A stretch of DNA of 64,000 bases, from positions 3,029,001 to 3,093,000 of the forward strand of contig NZ_JACDXJ010000001.1 of NCBI RefSeq assembly GCF_013520865.1, written 5' to 3'. This document shows positions 49,740-59,770 of this stretch, piece after piece. Source of the stretch: Microvirga mediterraneensis (lineage in GTDB: Bacteria; Pseudomonadota; Alphaproteobacteria; Rhizobiales; Beijerinckiaceae). Under the pieces are notes generated by a model. That model was not told the origin of the DNA. It searched no databases and was given only the letters and a program-made list of their open reading frames with translations. Within the stretch, counting starts at the first letter, position 1, and the number at the start of each line of letters is the position of its first letter. The position numbers were made by a program, and so were the translations under genes.

Positions 49740-51446
49740 TCAGCAGAAATCGAAATCGCAGCCTTCGTCGGCCTGCAGCACGCTCTTCAAATAGAGGCCG
49801 CGGTATCCACGGCTCTCCTCTGCGAGATGGCTTGGTGGCGTCCATTCCTGAGCGCGGCGCTTCAGTTCGTCTTCGTCCACGAGGAGTTCGAGGCGCCGCT
49901 CGGGTACGTCCAGCCGGATCATGTCCCCGTTCCGGACGAGGCCAAGGGGGCCGCCGGTCGCTGATTCCGGGGCGATATGCAGGACGATCGTGCCGAAGGC
50001 GGTGCCGCTCATGCGGGCGTCGGAAATTCTGACCATGTCGATCACGCCTGCCTGGGCGAGCTTCCTCGGGATCGGCAGATAGCCCGCCTCGGGCATGCCC
50101 GGCGCTCCTTTCGGCCCGGCATTTCGCAGGACGAGAATGTCCTGCGCCGTCACATCGAGATCCGGATCGTCGATGCGGGTGACGAGATCCTCGGCCGATT
50201 CGAACACGATTGCGCGGCCGGTATGCTGCAGAAGGTTGGGAGACGCCGCCGAGTGCTTGATCACCGCCCCCAGAGGCGCGAGGTTCCCGCGCAGGACGGC
50301 CATCGCCCCGGTCGCCTTGAGAGGATCGGCCAGACTACGGATCACCGTCTGCTCAGGCACGTCCTCGGCGCCATCGGCGATTGCCCCGATGGTCTCGCCC
50401 GTGATCGTTACGGCGTCCAGGACGAGGTGGCCGCGCAGCTCCCGCAATAGACGGGGTACGCCCCCGGCCCAGTGGAAATGCTCCATGTATTGGCCGCCCG
50501 AGGGCTTCAGGTCTACGAGAACCGGAACCTCGCGGCCGATCCGGTCGAACTCCTCCAGATCGATCCGGAGGCCGCGACGGCGCGCGATCGCCGCCAGATG
50601 GACCAAGCCGTTGGTCGAGCCTCCGATCGCCTGGAGCACCACCATGGCGTTGCGGAAGGCCGCCTCGGTCAGCAGCTCGCTCGGGCGTGGCCCCTGCCCT
50701 GCCAGCGCGACCGCCCGGCGACCGCTCGCCTCGGCGGCCCGGATCCGGTCCGCATGGGTCGCCGGGATCGTTCCCGTCCCTGGTAGGGCGATGCCGAGCG
50801 CTTCGACGAGACAGCCCATGGTGCTCGCCGTGCCCATGACCATGCATGTGCCCTGGGTCGGGGCCAGGCGTCCGCTGACGATCTCCACCTCGTCCTGATC
50901 CATGACGCCGGCCCGGTGCCGCCCCCACAGGCGGCGGCAATCGGTGCAGGCCCCGAGCATTTCACCCTTGTGATGGCCGACCAGCATCGGCCCCGTAATC
51001 AGCTGGATGGCCGGAACGTCGGCACTCGCGGCCGCCATCAGCTGGGCCGGCACGGTCTTGTCGCAGCCCCCGATGAGCACCACCGCATCCATCGGCTGTG
51101 CGCGGATCATCTCCTCCGTGTCCATGGCCATGAGATTGCGCAGGAACATGCTGGTCGGGCTGGCGAAGGATTCGTGGATGGAGATCGTCGGGAACTCCAT
51201 CGGGAGCCCGCCTGCCAGCATGACGCCACGCTTTACCGCCTCGAGCAGCCGGGGCACGTTGCCGTGGCAGGGGTTGAAGTCGCTGAAGGTGTTGGTGATC
51301 CCGACGATGGGCCGCTCCAGCGCATCGTCCGAGAAGCCGGCCGCCTTGATGAACGCCTTGCGCAGGAACAAGGAGAATTCGGGGTCGCCGTAGCTGGTGA
51401 GATTGCGGCGCAGGCCGAATGCGGGAGGTTTGGGATCATCGCTCAT
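49740..51446 (-). CDS. IlvD/Edd-family sugar-acid dehydratase
   Basis: A 568-residue [Fe-S] dehydratase. Cys60 (FNPCHGN), Cys128 (IGGCDKT) and Cys201 (GTCMVMGTAS) match the [2Fe-2S] ligand spacing of pentonate dehydratases. The catalytic serine region is RMSGTAFGTIVLHIAPE. The ACTDCRRLWG segment is typical of L-arabonate/D-xylonate dehydratases and not of branched-chain amino acid IlvD. Its exact sugar-acid substrate is uncertain. In this cluster a tartrate-like or aldonate substrate is plausible. It is the first gene of the operon and divergent from the GntR regulator. Confidence 0.87.
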   Translation of the reverse strand: MSDDPKPPAFGLRRNLTSYGDPEFSLFLRKAFIKAAGFSDDALERPIVGITNTFSDFNPCHGNVPRLLEAVKRGVMLAGGLPMEFPTISIHESFASPTSMFLRNLMAMDTEEMIRAQPMDAVVLIGGCDKTVPAQLMAAASADVPAIQLITGPMLVGHHKGEMLGACTDCRRLWGRHRAGVMDQDEVEIVSGRLAPTQGTCMVMGTASTMGCLVEALGIALPGTGTIPATHADRIRAAEASGRRAVALAGQGPRPSELLTEAAFRNAMVVLQAIGGSTNGLVHLAAIARRRGLRIDLEEFDRIGREVPVLVDLKPSGGQYMEHFHWAGGVPRLLRELRGHLVLDAVTITGETIGAIADGAEDVPEQTVIRSLADPLKATGAMAVLRGNLAPLGAVIKHSAASPNLLQHTGRAIVFESAEDLVTRIDDPDLDVTAQDILVLRNAGPKGAPGMPEAGYLPIPRKLAQAGVIDMVRISDARMSGTAFGTIVLHIAPESATGGPLGLVRNGDMIRLDVPERRLELLVDEDELKRRAQEWTPPSHLAEESRGYRGLYLKSVLQADEGCDFDFC

Positions 51447-51474
51447 GACGAGCGATCATTGATGTGCTATCAAG

Positions 51475-51486
51475 ATTGTCAACAAT
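51475..51486. promoter_or_regulatory. Candidate GntR operator between the dehydratase and its regulator
   Basis: ATTGT-CA-ACAAT is a perfect inverted repeat in the 63-base gap between the two divergent starts. FadR-subfamily GntR proteins often bind sites of this form (TTGT-N-ACAA). Confidence 0.65.
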
Positions 51487-51509
51487 AATGTTGATGAGAA
51501 TGGACCGGA

Positions 51510-52187
51510 ATGGACGGTGCGGAACGTCAGGCCTCGACTGCCAGGGCGAGGCAGGTGGCGCAGGCTCTCGAGGAGGACATCGTCCTCGGCTGGCTGCAGC
51601 CCCGGGAAAGGCTGATCGAGGAGAACCTCGCAGCACGATTCGAGGTCAAACGGCACGTGGTGCGCGAGGCCATCGCCGAGCTTGAACGGATGGGCCTGGT
51701 CGAACGCGTTCAGAACAAGGGCGCCACGGTACGCATGCTGAGCCCGACCGATGTGCGCCAGATCTATTTCGTGCGGGAGGCCCTGGAAACGCTGGCGGCG
51801 CAGCAGATCCCGCTGCCGCCCGGGCCGGAGACGCTGGCCGCGCTCACGGAGATCCACGAGCAGCATTCCGCCGCCGTTGACCGAATGGATTCCCGGGCCG
51901 CCTTTCGGACGAACATAGCCTTTCACAATGCGCTGTTCGGCATCTGCGGCAATCCGCATCTCATCGAGCTCATCCGGAACCTCGCACAGAAGGCTCATGG
52001 CGTGCGCTCCTATACGGCGGCGGATCCCGGACATCTCGCTAAAGCCAAAGAGGATCACGGGGCGATGATCGAAGCCCTCAGGGCCTCGGATCGCGAGAGG
52101 CTGGTGCAGCTGTGCCGCGACCACCTGAAGCCGTCCCGCGACGCCTATATCGCGGCCCTGGAGCAGCGCTTCGGCAAGGCGGTCTGA
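51510..52187 (+). CDS. GntR-family (FadR/FCD) transcriptional regulator
   Basis: A 225-residue regulator with an N-terminal winged helix (about 10-75, LIEENLAARFEVKRHVVREAIAELERMGLVE) and a helical FCD effector domain (about 85-215). FCD histidines and an asparagine that may bind metal lie in NIAFHNALF and KEDHGAMIEA. It is divergent from the sugar-acid dehydratase with a short gap holding a TTGT/ACAA palindrome. It therefore likely represses the tartrate/sugar-acid operon until its substrate is present. It ends 4 bases from the convergent MBL gene. Confidence 0.92.
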   Translation: MDGAERQASTARARQVAQALEEDIVLGWLQPRERLIEENLAARFEVKRHVVREAIAELERMGLVERVQNKGATVRMLSPTDVRQIYFVREALETLAAQQIPLPPGPETLAALTEIHEQHSAAVDRMDSRAAFRTNIAFHNALFGICGNPHLIELIRNLAQKAHGVRSYTAADPGHLAKAKEDHGAMIEALRASDRERLVQLCRDHLKPSRDAYIAALEQRFGKAV

Positions 52188-52191
52188 AGCC

Positions 52192-52992
52192 TCAGGGAGC
52201 CTCGATCTGCAACCCGTCAAAGGCGGGTTCGACGTGCTGCGGCAGTTTGCGGCGCAGGGTTTCGTAGTCCAGATCCGTATGCAGGTTCGTCAGGATAGCC
52301 CGCTTCGGCCGGACCCTGTCGATCAGCTCCAAGGCTTCCGATACGGAAAAATGCGTCGGATGCGGCGTGTATCGTAAGGCATCCAGGATCAGGACATCGA
52401 GACCCTCGAGGACCGGCAGGCTCTCCTCGGGCATACGGCTCACATCCGGTGCGTAAGCGATCTTACCAAACCGGAAACCCAAAGCGTCGATATCCCCGTG
52501 GACCATCCTGAACGGCAAGGCCTCGATCGTGCCCCCGGCGCCCGGAACCGCCGTCGTCGCGCCGGGCTGAAGGTGGCGCATCTTCAGGATCGGCGGATAG
52601 CTGCTCCCCGCCGGCGTTTCGAAGCAATAGCCGAACCGCATCTGGAGAAGCTCGGACGTCATTCGATCCGCATGGATCGGGATCCGCTGACGCTGCACGA
52701 GGGCGAGCGGACGCAGATCGTCGATCCCATGGATGTGGTCCGCATGCTCATGCGTGACGAGAATGGCATCGAGGTGCCGGACGTCGGCGCTCAGAAGCTG
52801 CTCGCGCAGATCCGGGCCGGTATCGACCAGCACGGTCGTCTTCGCCCCGTCCGGGCCGATTTTCTCGACCAGGATCGAGCAGCGGCGGCGGCGATTCTTA
52901 GGGTTCGAGGGGTCGCAGGCGCCCCAGCCGACGCCCACGCGCGGTACGCCTGCCGAGGATCCGCAACCGAGAATCGTGACTTTCAAGGTCAT
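52192..52992 (-). CDS. MBL-fold metallo-hydrolase (PhnP/YcbX-like phosphodiesterase group)
   Basis: A 266-residue metallo-beta-lactamase-fold protein. The metal motif is VTHEHADHIHGIDDLR and the protein opens with VTILGCGSSAGVPRVGVGWGACD. It has LLVDTGPDLREQL-like and HPTHFSVSEAL segments. The early GCGSSAGVPR and the cysteine-containing NPKNRRRRCSILVE segment match the RNase Z-like/PhnP phosphodiesterase branch. Its start overlaps the tatD-like stop by four bases; the tatD-MBL pair is conserved in this order. The substrate is unknown. Confidence 0.88.
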   Translation of the reverse strand: MTLKVTILGCGSSAGVPRVGVGWGACDPSNPKNRRRRCSILVEKIGPDGAKTTVLVDTGPDLREQLLSADVRHLDAILVTHEHADHIHGIDDLRPLALVQRQRIPIHADRMTSELLQMRFGYCFETPAGSSYPPILKMRHLQPGATTAVPGAGGTIEALPFRMVHGDIDALGFRFGKIAYAPDVSRMPEESLPVLEGLDVLILDALRYTPHPTHFSVSEALELIDRVRPKRAILTNLHTDLDYETLRRKLPQHVEPAFDGLQIEAP

Positions 52993-53798
52993 GACGCGAG
53001 CGCCTGGCCCTCGACCGCATCGGCGGCGGCTGCCTTGGAAAACAGACGATAGAAATTGGCTGTCGTCAGCCGGGCAATGTCCTGATCGCTCACTCCGACG
53101 ACCTCCCCGAGCACGCGGGCCGTATGGGCCACGAAGGCCGGTTCATTGGTCTTTCCGCGATGCGGCACGGGGGCCAGATAGGGTGCGTCCGTCTCGACCA
53201 GCAGGCGATCATGGGGAACGGCCGCCGCGATCCGGCGGATCTCCTCCGAGTTCCGGAAGGTCAGAATGCCCGAGAAGGAGACGTAGAGACCGAGTTCGAC
53301 GCCGACCTGAGCCAGCTTCTCGCCGGACGAGAAACAGTGAAGCACCGCATCGAAGCGCCCTCGCCTCATCTCCTCGGTCAGGATCCTGATCATGTCCTCG
53401 TCGGCGTTGCGGGCATGGATCACCAACGGCAATCCGGTCGCCCGCGCCGCCTCGATATGGGTGCGGAAGACCCGCTGCTGCACGTCGTGAGGGCTCTTGT
53501 CGTAATGATAATCGAGACCGGCCTCGCCTATGGCGATGCAGCGGGGATGGGCCGAAAGCTCGGCCAAGCGCTCGGCCGGCACGTCCGGTTCATCGGCGGC
53601 ATTGTGCGGGTGGGTGCCGACGGAGCAGAAGATACTCTCATGCGCCTCTGCCAGGGACCGGTAGGTGTCGAAACGCGCCACATGGGTCGAGATCGTCACC
53701 ATGCGACCGACGCCGGCTGCGGCCGCCGCAGCCAGCACCTCGGGAAGGCGCGTCTGAAAGTCCGGAAAGTCCAAGTGGCAATGGCTGTCGACCAACAT
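52989..53798 (-). CDS. TatD-family metal-dependent hydrolase
   Basis: A 269-residue amidohydrolase-fold deoxyribonuclease. Metal ligands are in LVDSHCHLDFPDF and AIGEAGLDYHYD, followed by LVIHARNADED, VLHCFSSGEKL and LLVETDAPYLAP. The length is typical. It is coupled to the MBL gene downstream (ATGA). In most relatives it follows metG directly, but here a GH1 gene lies between. TatD proteins act in DNA repair or degradation. Confidence 0.95.
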   Translation of the reverse strand: MLVDSHCHLDFPDFQTRLPEVLAAAAAAGVGRMVTISTHVARFDTYRSLAEAHESIFCSVGTHPHNAADEPDVPAERLAELSAHPRCIAIGEAGLDYHYDKSPHDVQQRVFRTHIEAARATGLPLVIHARNADEDMIRILTEEMRRGRFDAVLHCFSSGEKLAQVGVELGLYVSFSGILTFRNSEEIRRIAAAVPHDRLLVETDAPYLAPVPHRGKTNEPAFVAHTARVLGEVVGVSDQDIARLTTANFYRLFSKAAAADAVEGQALAS

Positions 53799-53856
53799 GG
53801 GTGAAGGCGCCCTCCTCTGCGGCGGCTAGCTGAATAAAGCGGTTCAGCCCATCCGT

Positions 53857-55188
53857 CTACCGACGGACGCCCTGGGCGGTCGCCACCGGCTCCTCGTCCT
53901 CCTTCGACTCCTTATGGAGCATCTTGCGCATCCGGTCCTGATGTCGGCGGATGGGAGCCTCGTCGTGATCCTGAGGACGGACGACGGGTACCGTCAGGCA
54001 CACGCTCTGGGCGGGAAGCACGTCGCACCAATCGTGGATCAGCTTTTTGTAGCGGCGCCCCACGGGACGGATGTTCCGGTCGAGATCGTAAAGACCCACC
54101 GGAGTCACTCTGTTGTTCTCCTCCCGGAGCGCCGTATCCCAATCCATCTGATCGGTGAGCGAGTACCAGGTGAATCCGACGATCGGAACGCCCGTGTTGC
54201 GGACCCTCAGCACATTCGCCCATTGCTTCCAGAGCCAGTTGACGGCCTCGTCGCCATGGGGCCCCTGCATGAGGTTCGTCTCGGTATGCATCACGGGAAG
54301 CCGATAGCGGTCATAGTACTGCCTGGTGATCTCGTCGTAACCGAAAACATCCCCGGCGGCCTCGGTGGTGCCGTCCTCCCGAACCCGGTGCTCATTGGTG
54401 AGGTAGTAGTCGTTGCCCATGATGCAATGGTGGCGCAGGGACGAACGGCTGAGGAAGAAATGGTACTCGTCCCGGGTCATGCCACTGTCCATCAGGAACT
54501 CGTACATTTCCGAGTCGACCCGTCGCCCGTAGTTCAGGTCCAGGGACAGGAAACGCCGGGAGTTCATGATTTCGGAAGGCTTGATGGCCGCCGGGTTCTC
54601 GGCGTGGAAATATTCGGAAGACTCGCTCTGAATAAAGAGAGCATCCGGCCGAACCTTTAGAATCCGCTCCATGGCCAGGACATTGGCCTTCACGATGTGC
54701 TTGAGAGCGGTCACGAACCCCTGGTCACTGGTCAGCTGCTCGTTCCACCAGCCATAGGCGGCCGAGAACTGGGCGCAGATGAACATCTCGTTGATGGGAG
54801 TGTAGAGCTGAAGCCAGGGAAAGCGGCGCGCGAAGTCTTCCGCGTAAGATGCGAACAGAGCTGGAAAATCCGGATTCTGGAAGTTGCCGATCCAGTCGGG
54901 AACGCCGAAATGGCAAAGATCGACGATGGGTATCACGTTGCGGCGCTGAAGCTCGGCGAAGGTCATGTCCGCGAAGGCCCAGTCGTACCGCCCCGGGCCG
55001 ATGAATGTCTTGTGGAGCGGCGGACCGTAACGCAGGACCTGGATATCCAGCTCCTCCAGGAGTTCGAAATCCGTGCGCCAATGGGTATAATGGCCGCACT
55101 TCTCCATCTGGTCGATGCGGGTGCGGCCATTGTTGATAGTCGGGATGCTGTTCTCGATCCCGGTGGCGAACATGAAGGTGGTGTACAT
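53857..55188 (-). CDS. Glycoside hydrolase family 1-like protein
   Basis: A 443-residue protein with the GH1 TIM-barrel pattern. The likely acid/base is Glu134 in YTPINEMF (family TFNEP) and the nucleophile is Glu303 in VMHTETNLM (family xTENG). FTWYSLTDQMDWD lies near the C-terminus as in beta-glucosidases. There is no signal peptide. The C-terminal 50 residues are charged and unusual (HQDRMRKMLHKESKEDEEP). It sits between metG and the tatD-like gene, which are normally adjacent, so it looks inserted. The substrate is unknown; NEM and TET instead of the canonical NEP and TEN suggest a divergent subfamily. Confidence 0.78.
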   Translation of the reverse strand: MYTTFMFATGIENSIPTINNGRTRIDQMEKCGHYTHWRTDFELLEELDIQVLRYGPPLHKTFIGPGRYDWAFADMTFAELQRRNVIPIVDLCHFGVPDWIGNFQNPDFPALFASYAEDFARRFPWLQLYTPINEMFICAQFSAAYGWWNEQLTSDQGFVTALKHIVKANVLAMERILKVRPDALFIQSESSEYFHAENPAAIKPSEIMNSRRFLSLDLNYGRRVDSEMYEFLMDSGMTRDEYHFFLSRSSLRHHCIMGNDYYLTNEHRVREDGTTEAAGDVFGYDEITRQYYDRYRLPVMHTETNLMQGPHGDEAVNWLWKQWANVLRVRNTGVPIVGFTWYSLTDQMDWDTALREENNRVTPVGLYDLDRNIRPVGRRYKKLIHDWCDVLPAQSVCLTVPVVRPQDHDEAPIRRHQDRMRKMLHKESKEDEEPVATAQGVRR

Positions 55189-55233
55189 CGCGCTTCCGCA
55201 GAGGGCCCGGGAGGGCCGATCAAAGCGGATGCG

Positions 55234-56784
55234 TCAGGACGCTTCCGCCTCGATATAACGCGGGAAAATCGGCGCAGGTTGCGGAAGGGCCGTTCCGGAC
55301 ATCAGGCGATGCTCCGGGCCGACCGCCGCAAGTACCCTGCCCTCCGGCGGAACCGCCAGCAGGTCGAGCAGCTTGGCCGCAGCCGTCGGCACGAAGGGCT
55401 GGGCCAGGATCCCGACCGCCCGCAGCACCTCGGCCGTCACGTAGAGCACCGTGCTCATGCGCGCCGGGTCGCTCTTGCGCAGCACCCAGGGCTCTTGGGA
55501 AGCGAAATAGCGGTTGGCTTCCGCCACCACGGCCCAAATCTCGGCCAGGGTGGTATGGACGGCGAAGTCCTTCATGGCCGCCCGCGTCTTGCCGGGCAAG
55601 GCGTCGGCCAGCCAGAGCATGTCCTGATCGGCCTGGGTGAACTCACCCGGCTGCGGCACGGCGGCGTCGCAGTTCTTGGCGATCATCGACAGGGAGCGCT
55701 GGGCGAGGTTGCCGAGATCGTTCGCCAGATCCGCGTTGATGCGGTTGACGATAGCCTCGTGGGAGTAGTTTCCATCCTGGCCGAAGGGCACTTCCCGCAT
55801 GAAGAAATAGCGGATCTGGTCGACCCCGTAGGTATCGGCGAGATCGAAAGGATCGACCACGTTGCCGACCGACTTCGACATCTTCTCGCCCTTGTTGAGC
55901 AGGAACCCGTGCCCGAAGACGCGCTTCGGCAGCGGCAGCTCGGCCGACATGAGGAAAGCAGGCCAATAGACCGTGTGGAAGCGCACGATATCCTTGCCGA
56001 TGATGTGCACGTCCGCCGGCCAGTAGTGCCAGCGCGGATCATTCTCGTTCGGGAAGCCGCAGCCGGTCATGTAGTTGTTGAGGGCGTCGATCCACACATA
56101 CATGACGTGCTTCGGATCGCCCGGCACCGGAAGACCCCAGTTGAAGGTGGTTCGGCTGATCGAGAGGTCCTGCAGGCCGGAGCGCACGAAGCTCGCGACC
56201 TCGTTGCGGCGGGTTCCGGGGCTGATGAAGTCCGGATTGGCCTCATAATGGGCAAGCAGCCGGTCCTGGTAAGCGGACAGGCGGAAGAAGTAGCTCTCCT
56301 CCTCGATCCATTCGACCGGCGCTCCGGTCGGCGCCCGCCAGCTCCCGTCGGGTTGCTTGGTCAGCTCGCTCTCGTCGTAGTACGCTTCGTCCCGGACCGA
56401 GTACCAGCCGGAATACTTGGAAAGATAGATATCTCCCTTCTCCTGCATCCGGCGCCACAATTCCTGGGTCGACGGCAGGTGGTCAGCGTCGGTCGTGCGG
56501 ATGAAGCGGTCATAAGAGCAGTCGAGCCGGTCGGCCATGGCCTTGAACTTCGCCGCCATCTCGTCGACGAAGGCCTTGGGCGTCGTGCCGTTCTTGTCCG
56601 CCGTCTGCTGGATCTTCAGGCCATGCTCGTCCGTGCCCGTCATGAAGAACACGTCATAGCCGTCGATACGCTTGAAACGCGCGATCGCGTCCGATGCGAC
56701 GACCTCGTAGGCATGGCCGATATGGGGAGCCCCATTCGGGTACGAAATAGCCGTGGTGATGTAGAATTTCTGCTTGTCGGCCAT
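55234..56784 (-). CDS. metG: Methionyl-tRNA synthetase
   Basis: Charges tRNA-Met. The 516-residue class I synthetase has the HIGH motif in [12 protein letters not shown] and the KMSKS motif in [10 protein letters not shown]. The anticodon-binding helical domain is present and there is no C-terminal tRNA-binding appendix. The short form without a full zinc knuckle is typical of alphaproteobacteria. It follows holB by 46 bases, in the conserved tmk-holB-metG order. Confidence 0.97.
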   Translation of the reverse strand: MADKQKFYITTAISYPNGAPHIGHAYEVVASDAIARFKRIDGYDVFFMTGTDEHGLKIQQTADKNGTTPKAFVDEMAAKFKAMADRLDCSYDRFIRTTDADHLPSTQELWRRMQEKGDIYLSKYSGWYSVRDEAYYDESELTKQPDGSWRAPTGAPVEWIEEESYFFRLSAYQDRLLAHYEANPDFISPGTRRNEVASFVRSGLQDLSISRTTFNWGLPVPGDPKHVMYVWIDALNNYMTGCGFPNENDPRWHYWPADVHIIGKDIVRFHTVYWPAFLMSAELPLPKRVFGHGFLLNKGEKMSKSVGNVVDPFDLADTYGVDQIRYFFMREVPFGQDGNYSHEAIVNRINADLANDLGNLAQRSLSMIAKNCDAAVPQPGEFTQADQDMLWLADALPGKTRAAMKDFAVHTTLAEIWAVVAEANRYFASQEPWVLRKSDPARMSTVLYVTAEVLRAVGILAQPFVPTAAAKLLDLLAVPPEGRVLAAVGPEHRLMSGTALPQPAPIFPRYIEAEAS

Positions 56785-56830
56785 GTCGAATCCTAAGTCC
56801 TGAAATCGAAACCCTTCGGACGATGGGGCT

Positions 56831-57895
56831 TCAGGCCGCCCGCCGAACCGCGTCGGCGAGATCGTCGAACATCGTCAGAATGAAGGGCCGGCGGTCGAGG
56901 TTGAACACATCGATCTCGCGCGCCGAACGGCCGATCTTGTCACATACCTCCACCAAAGGCGCAAGGCGGGACGCGCCCAGGCCAGCCCGCTCATGGAGCC
57001 GGTCGGAAACCCAGCGCTGCACCGTTTCAAGGGCAAGCTCGTAGCTGTCGTCCGCATCGCGCTTGGACAGGGCTTCCGCAAGGGCTAGGACCTGCTTGGT
57101 GTCGGCTTTCGGCAGGCCGTTCAGGAGCCGGTTCACCTGCTCGATGAAGGCCACCTTTTCGGCGTCGAGAAGCTCCAGGGTGCGCCGGACCGAGCCTTCC
57201 CCGTACCGAAGCGCCTGATCCACCACGTCCTGCGAGATATCGGTCCAGGGGGAGCCGAGGGACGCGATGGCCCCCCTGATGTCCTGGTCCTCAAGGGGGC
57301 GGAGCAAAAGCCTGCGGCAGCGCGACCGGATGGTGGGCAGAACTCTCTGCGGCGCGTGGCTGACGATCAGGAACAACGAACGCGGCGGCGGCTCTTCGAT
57401 CACCTTGAGCAGCGCATTGGCACTCGAAACGGTCAGGTCCTCGGCGCTGTCGACGATACAGACCCGGTAGCCGCCATCGGCGGCCGTCGAGCCGAACATG
57501 CCGAGCGCTCGGCGCACCGCATCGACCGGGATCGTCGCGGAAGGACCTTTCTTGTCCGTGGCCGGCGCGCGCCTCAGCACGGAAAGATTGGGATGGGAGA
57601 GAACCGCCACCTGGCGCGCCACATGCGAGCCGGCCGGCACGTCCAGGCTCGAAATGGTCCGGTCGTTGGATCTTTGCGGGTCGAGCACCGTGCGGGCCAC
57701 GCGATAGGCCAGGGTGGCCTTGCCGATTCCCTGGGCTCCGCCGATGAGCCAGGCATGATGAAGCCGACCGCTGCGCAGCCCCTCCAGGAAAGCCTCCTCG
57801 CCGTCCCGGTGGCCGAAGAAGGCGAACTGCTCCCGGGGATGCCGCGCATTGTCGAGCTGATCCGGCTCCGCAACGCCCTGATCGTCACGCGACAT
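56831..57895 (-). CDS. holB: DNA polymerase III subunit delta'
   Basis: Part of the clamp loader that opens the sliding clamp. The 354-residue AAA+ protein has the P-loop-like [16 protein letters not shown] and sensor elements ([41 protein letters not shown]). The usual zinc cysteines of the family are not evident, as in many alphaproteobacteria. It overlaps the tmk stop by 11 bases. Confidence 0.94.
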   Translation of the reverse strand: MSRDDQGVAEPDQLDNARHPREQFAFFGHRDGEEAFLEGLRSGRLHHAWLIGGAQGIGKATLAYRVARTVLDPQRSNDRTISSLDVPAGSHVARQVAVLSHPNLSVLRRAPATDKKGPSATIPVDAVRRALGMFGSTAADGGYRVCIVDSAEDLTVSSANALLKVIEEPPPRSLFLIVSHAPQRVLPTIRSRCRRLLLRPLEDQDIRGAIASLGSPWTDISQDVVDQALRYGEGSVRRTLELLDAEKVAFIEQVNRLLNGLPKADTKQVLALAEALSKRDADDSYELALETVQRWVSDRLHERAGLGASRLAPLVEVCDKIGRSAREIDVFNLDRRPFILTMFDDLADAVRRAA

Positions 57896-58559
57896 CGAGA
57901 GGCCTCACCGCATGTTCGGTCACTTGGGGAAGTCGCTCCCGCACGGCAGCCCAGATCGCCGTCTCGACCTCGTCGGGATCCTGGTCCGCATTGATGACGG
58001 CGCACCGTTTCGGTTCGGCCCGAGCGATGGACAGGTAGGCCTGCCTCAGGGACTGATGGAAGGAGATATCCTCCCCCTCGAAACGATCGGCCCCCTCGCC
58101 TTTCCCTGCCTGTCGGGCTCCGGCCCGGGCCAGCCCCGTTTCGGCGGGCAGATCGAGGATCAAGGTGAGATCGGGTTTCACGCCCTGCAGGGTCACCGCC
58201 TCGAGCTGACCGATCAGATCTTCGTCGATATTGCCCAGGGAGCCCTGATAGGCACGGGTCGAATCCGCAAACCGATCGCAGAGGACGTGGGTCCCGCTCT
58301 TGAGCGCCGGCTTGATGGTCTTGTCCAGATGGTCGATCCGGGCAGCGGCGAACAGGAGAGCTTCCGCCAGCGGCCCCAGATGCTTGGCCCGGCCGCTGAG
58401 GATGAAGGCACGAATCTCCTCGGCATGCGGAGAGCCGCCGGGTTCGCGGGTCACGAGGACCGGCTGGGCAAGGCGCTCCAGCCGGATCTTGAGCCTCTGG
58501 ATCTGGGTCGACTTGCCTGCGCCCTCCCCGCCTTCGAACGTAATGAAGCAGCCTGCCAT
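57885..58559 (-). CDS. tmk: Thymidylate kinase
   Basis: Phosphorylates dTMP to dTDP. The start MAGCFITFEGGEGAGKST was chosen because its ATG overlaps the previous stop (TGATG) and it begins directly at the P-loop; this gives 224 residues. Other motifs are DRFADSTRAYQG (the DRY/H-type dTMP site) and LTLILDLPAETGLARA. It is followed by holB with an 11-base overlap. Confidence 0.97.
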   Translation of the reverse strand: MAGCFITFEGGEGAGKSTQIQRLKIRLERLAQPVLVTREPGGSPHAEEIRAFILSGRAKHLGPLAEALLFAAARIDHLDKTIKPALKSGTHVLCDRFADSTRAYQGSLGNIDEDLIGQLEAVTLQGVKPDLTLILDLPAETGLARAGARQAGKGEGADRFEGEDISFHQSLRQAYLSIARAEPKRCAVINADQDPDEVETAIWAAVRERLPQVTEHAVRPLDVA

Positions 58560-59770
58560 CAAATGCCTTCGATCACGCTCGTGAAAGCGCGGCGGACCCA
58601 TCCCGTGCTGAACTCCAGCAGGCCATCCAGGGCCCGCTGGCTCAGCGTCCCTTCCTGAATGTCCTCATCGGCATAGAGCGGCATGTCGAGCGCCTGCATG
58701 TCCCCGCGGTTGACCTGGAGCCGGGCCACCTCCGCTCCCTTCTGGACAGGAGCCTTCAGCGGTCCGGTGTAGACAATGCGAGCGGTGACCCGTTCGCTCT
58801 CTCCACGGGGCACAAGTACACGAACAGGCTTCTTGGACACAAGCGGCAGTGACCGCTTGTTACCGCCGAACACTTGAGCCTCGCCCACGACCTGCCCCTC
58901 GGCGAAGAGCTGCTGGGTCTCGAAGGCCCGGAAACCCCAGTCCAGAAGCTTGCGGGCCTCGTTGGCGCGATCCTTAGCCGTCTTAAGGCCGTTGACGACC
59001 ACGATCAGACGCTGGTCGTTCTGGACGGCGGAGCCCATCAGGCCGAAGCCGGACTCGTCGATATTGCCGGTTTTCAGCCCATCCGCGCCGATATCCATGA
59101 AAAGCAAGGGATTGCGGTTCTGCTGACGGATCTTGTTCCAGGTGAACTCGCGCTCGCCGAACATCTTGTAGAGGTCAGGGTAAGCCTCGATCAGATGAAG
59201 GGCGAGCTTCGCCAGATCGCGGACGGTGACCTTCTGCTCGGGATGGCCGTAGCCCGTAGCGTTGCGGAATGTCGATTGCGACAGGCCGATCTGCTTGGCC
59301 CGCTCGTTCATCTTGCGGGCAAAATTGTCTTCCGTTCCGGCAACGCCCTCGGCGATGGCGATGGCCGCGTCGTTGCCCGATTGAACGATGAGCCCACGAA
59401 GCAGATCCTCGAGACGGACCGGCGTGTTCACCTTGGCGAACATGGACGAGCCGCCCGATCCCCCACCGCCCTTGCGCCAGGCGTTCTCCGAGATCATGAA
59501 CTCGCTGTCGAAGTTCAGGCGGCCGTTCTTGATTTCGTTGAAGACCACTTCGGCCGTCATGGTCTTGGCCATGCTGGCGGGTGCCGTCAGCTCATCGGCG
59601 TTCTTCTCGAAGAGAACCGCGTGGCTTCCTGCGTCCATGAGGATGGCCGTGGGGGCGCTCGTCTGAAAATTCTGCGCCCGCGCCGCTTGCGGCCAAGCGA
59701 ACGAAAGTGAGACAGCGCTCCACACGAATCCAACCGCCGCCAGGGCTCGGGCGACTTTAACATGACGCAT
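58559..59770 (-). CDS. D-alanyl-D-alanine carboxypeptidase (penicillin-binding protein, S11)
   Basis: Trims the stem pentapeptide of peptidoglycan in the periplasm. The 403-residue protein has a cleavable signal peptide (about 1-32, ending AARAQ). The active-site motifs are Ser66 in PASMAKT (SxxK), SGND (SxN) and DGLKTGNID (KTG). A beta-rich C-terminal domain (PBP5_C) ends in a likely amphipathic anchor (about 385-403). Its stop overlaps the tmk start. It is preceded by rlpA. Confidence 0.95.
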   Translation of the reverse strand: MRHVKVARALAAVGFVWSAVSLSFAWPQAARAQNFQTSAPTAILMDAGSHAVLFEKNADELTAPASMAKTMTAEVVFNEIKNGRLNFDSEFMISENAWRKGGGGSGGSSMFAKVNTPVRLEDLLRGLIVQSGNDAAIAIAEGVAGTEDNFARKMNERAKQIGLSQSTFRNATGYGHPEQKVTVRDLAKLALHLIEAYPDLYKMFGEREFTWNKIRQQNRNPLLFMDIGADGLKTGNIDESGFGLMGSAVQNDQRLIVVVNGLKTAKDRANEARKLLDWGFRAFETQQLFAEGQVVGEAQVFGGNKRSLPLVSKKPVRVLVPRGESERVTARIVYTGPLKAPVQKGAEVARLQVNRGDMQALDMPLYADEDIQEGTLSQRALDGLLEFSTGWVRRAFTSVIEGI

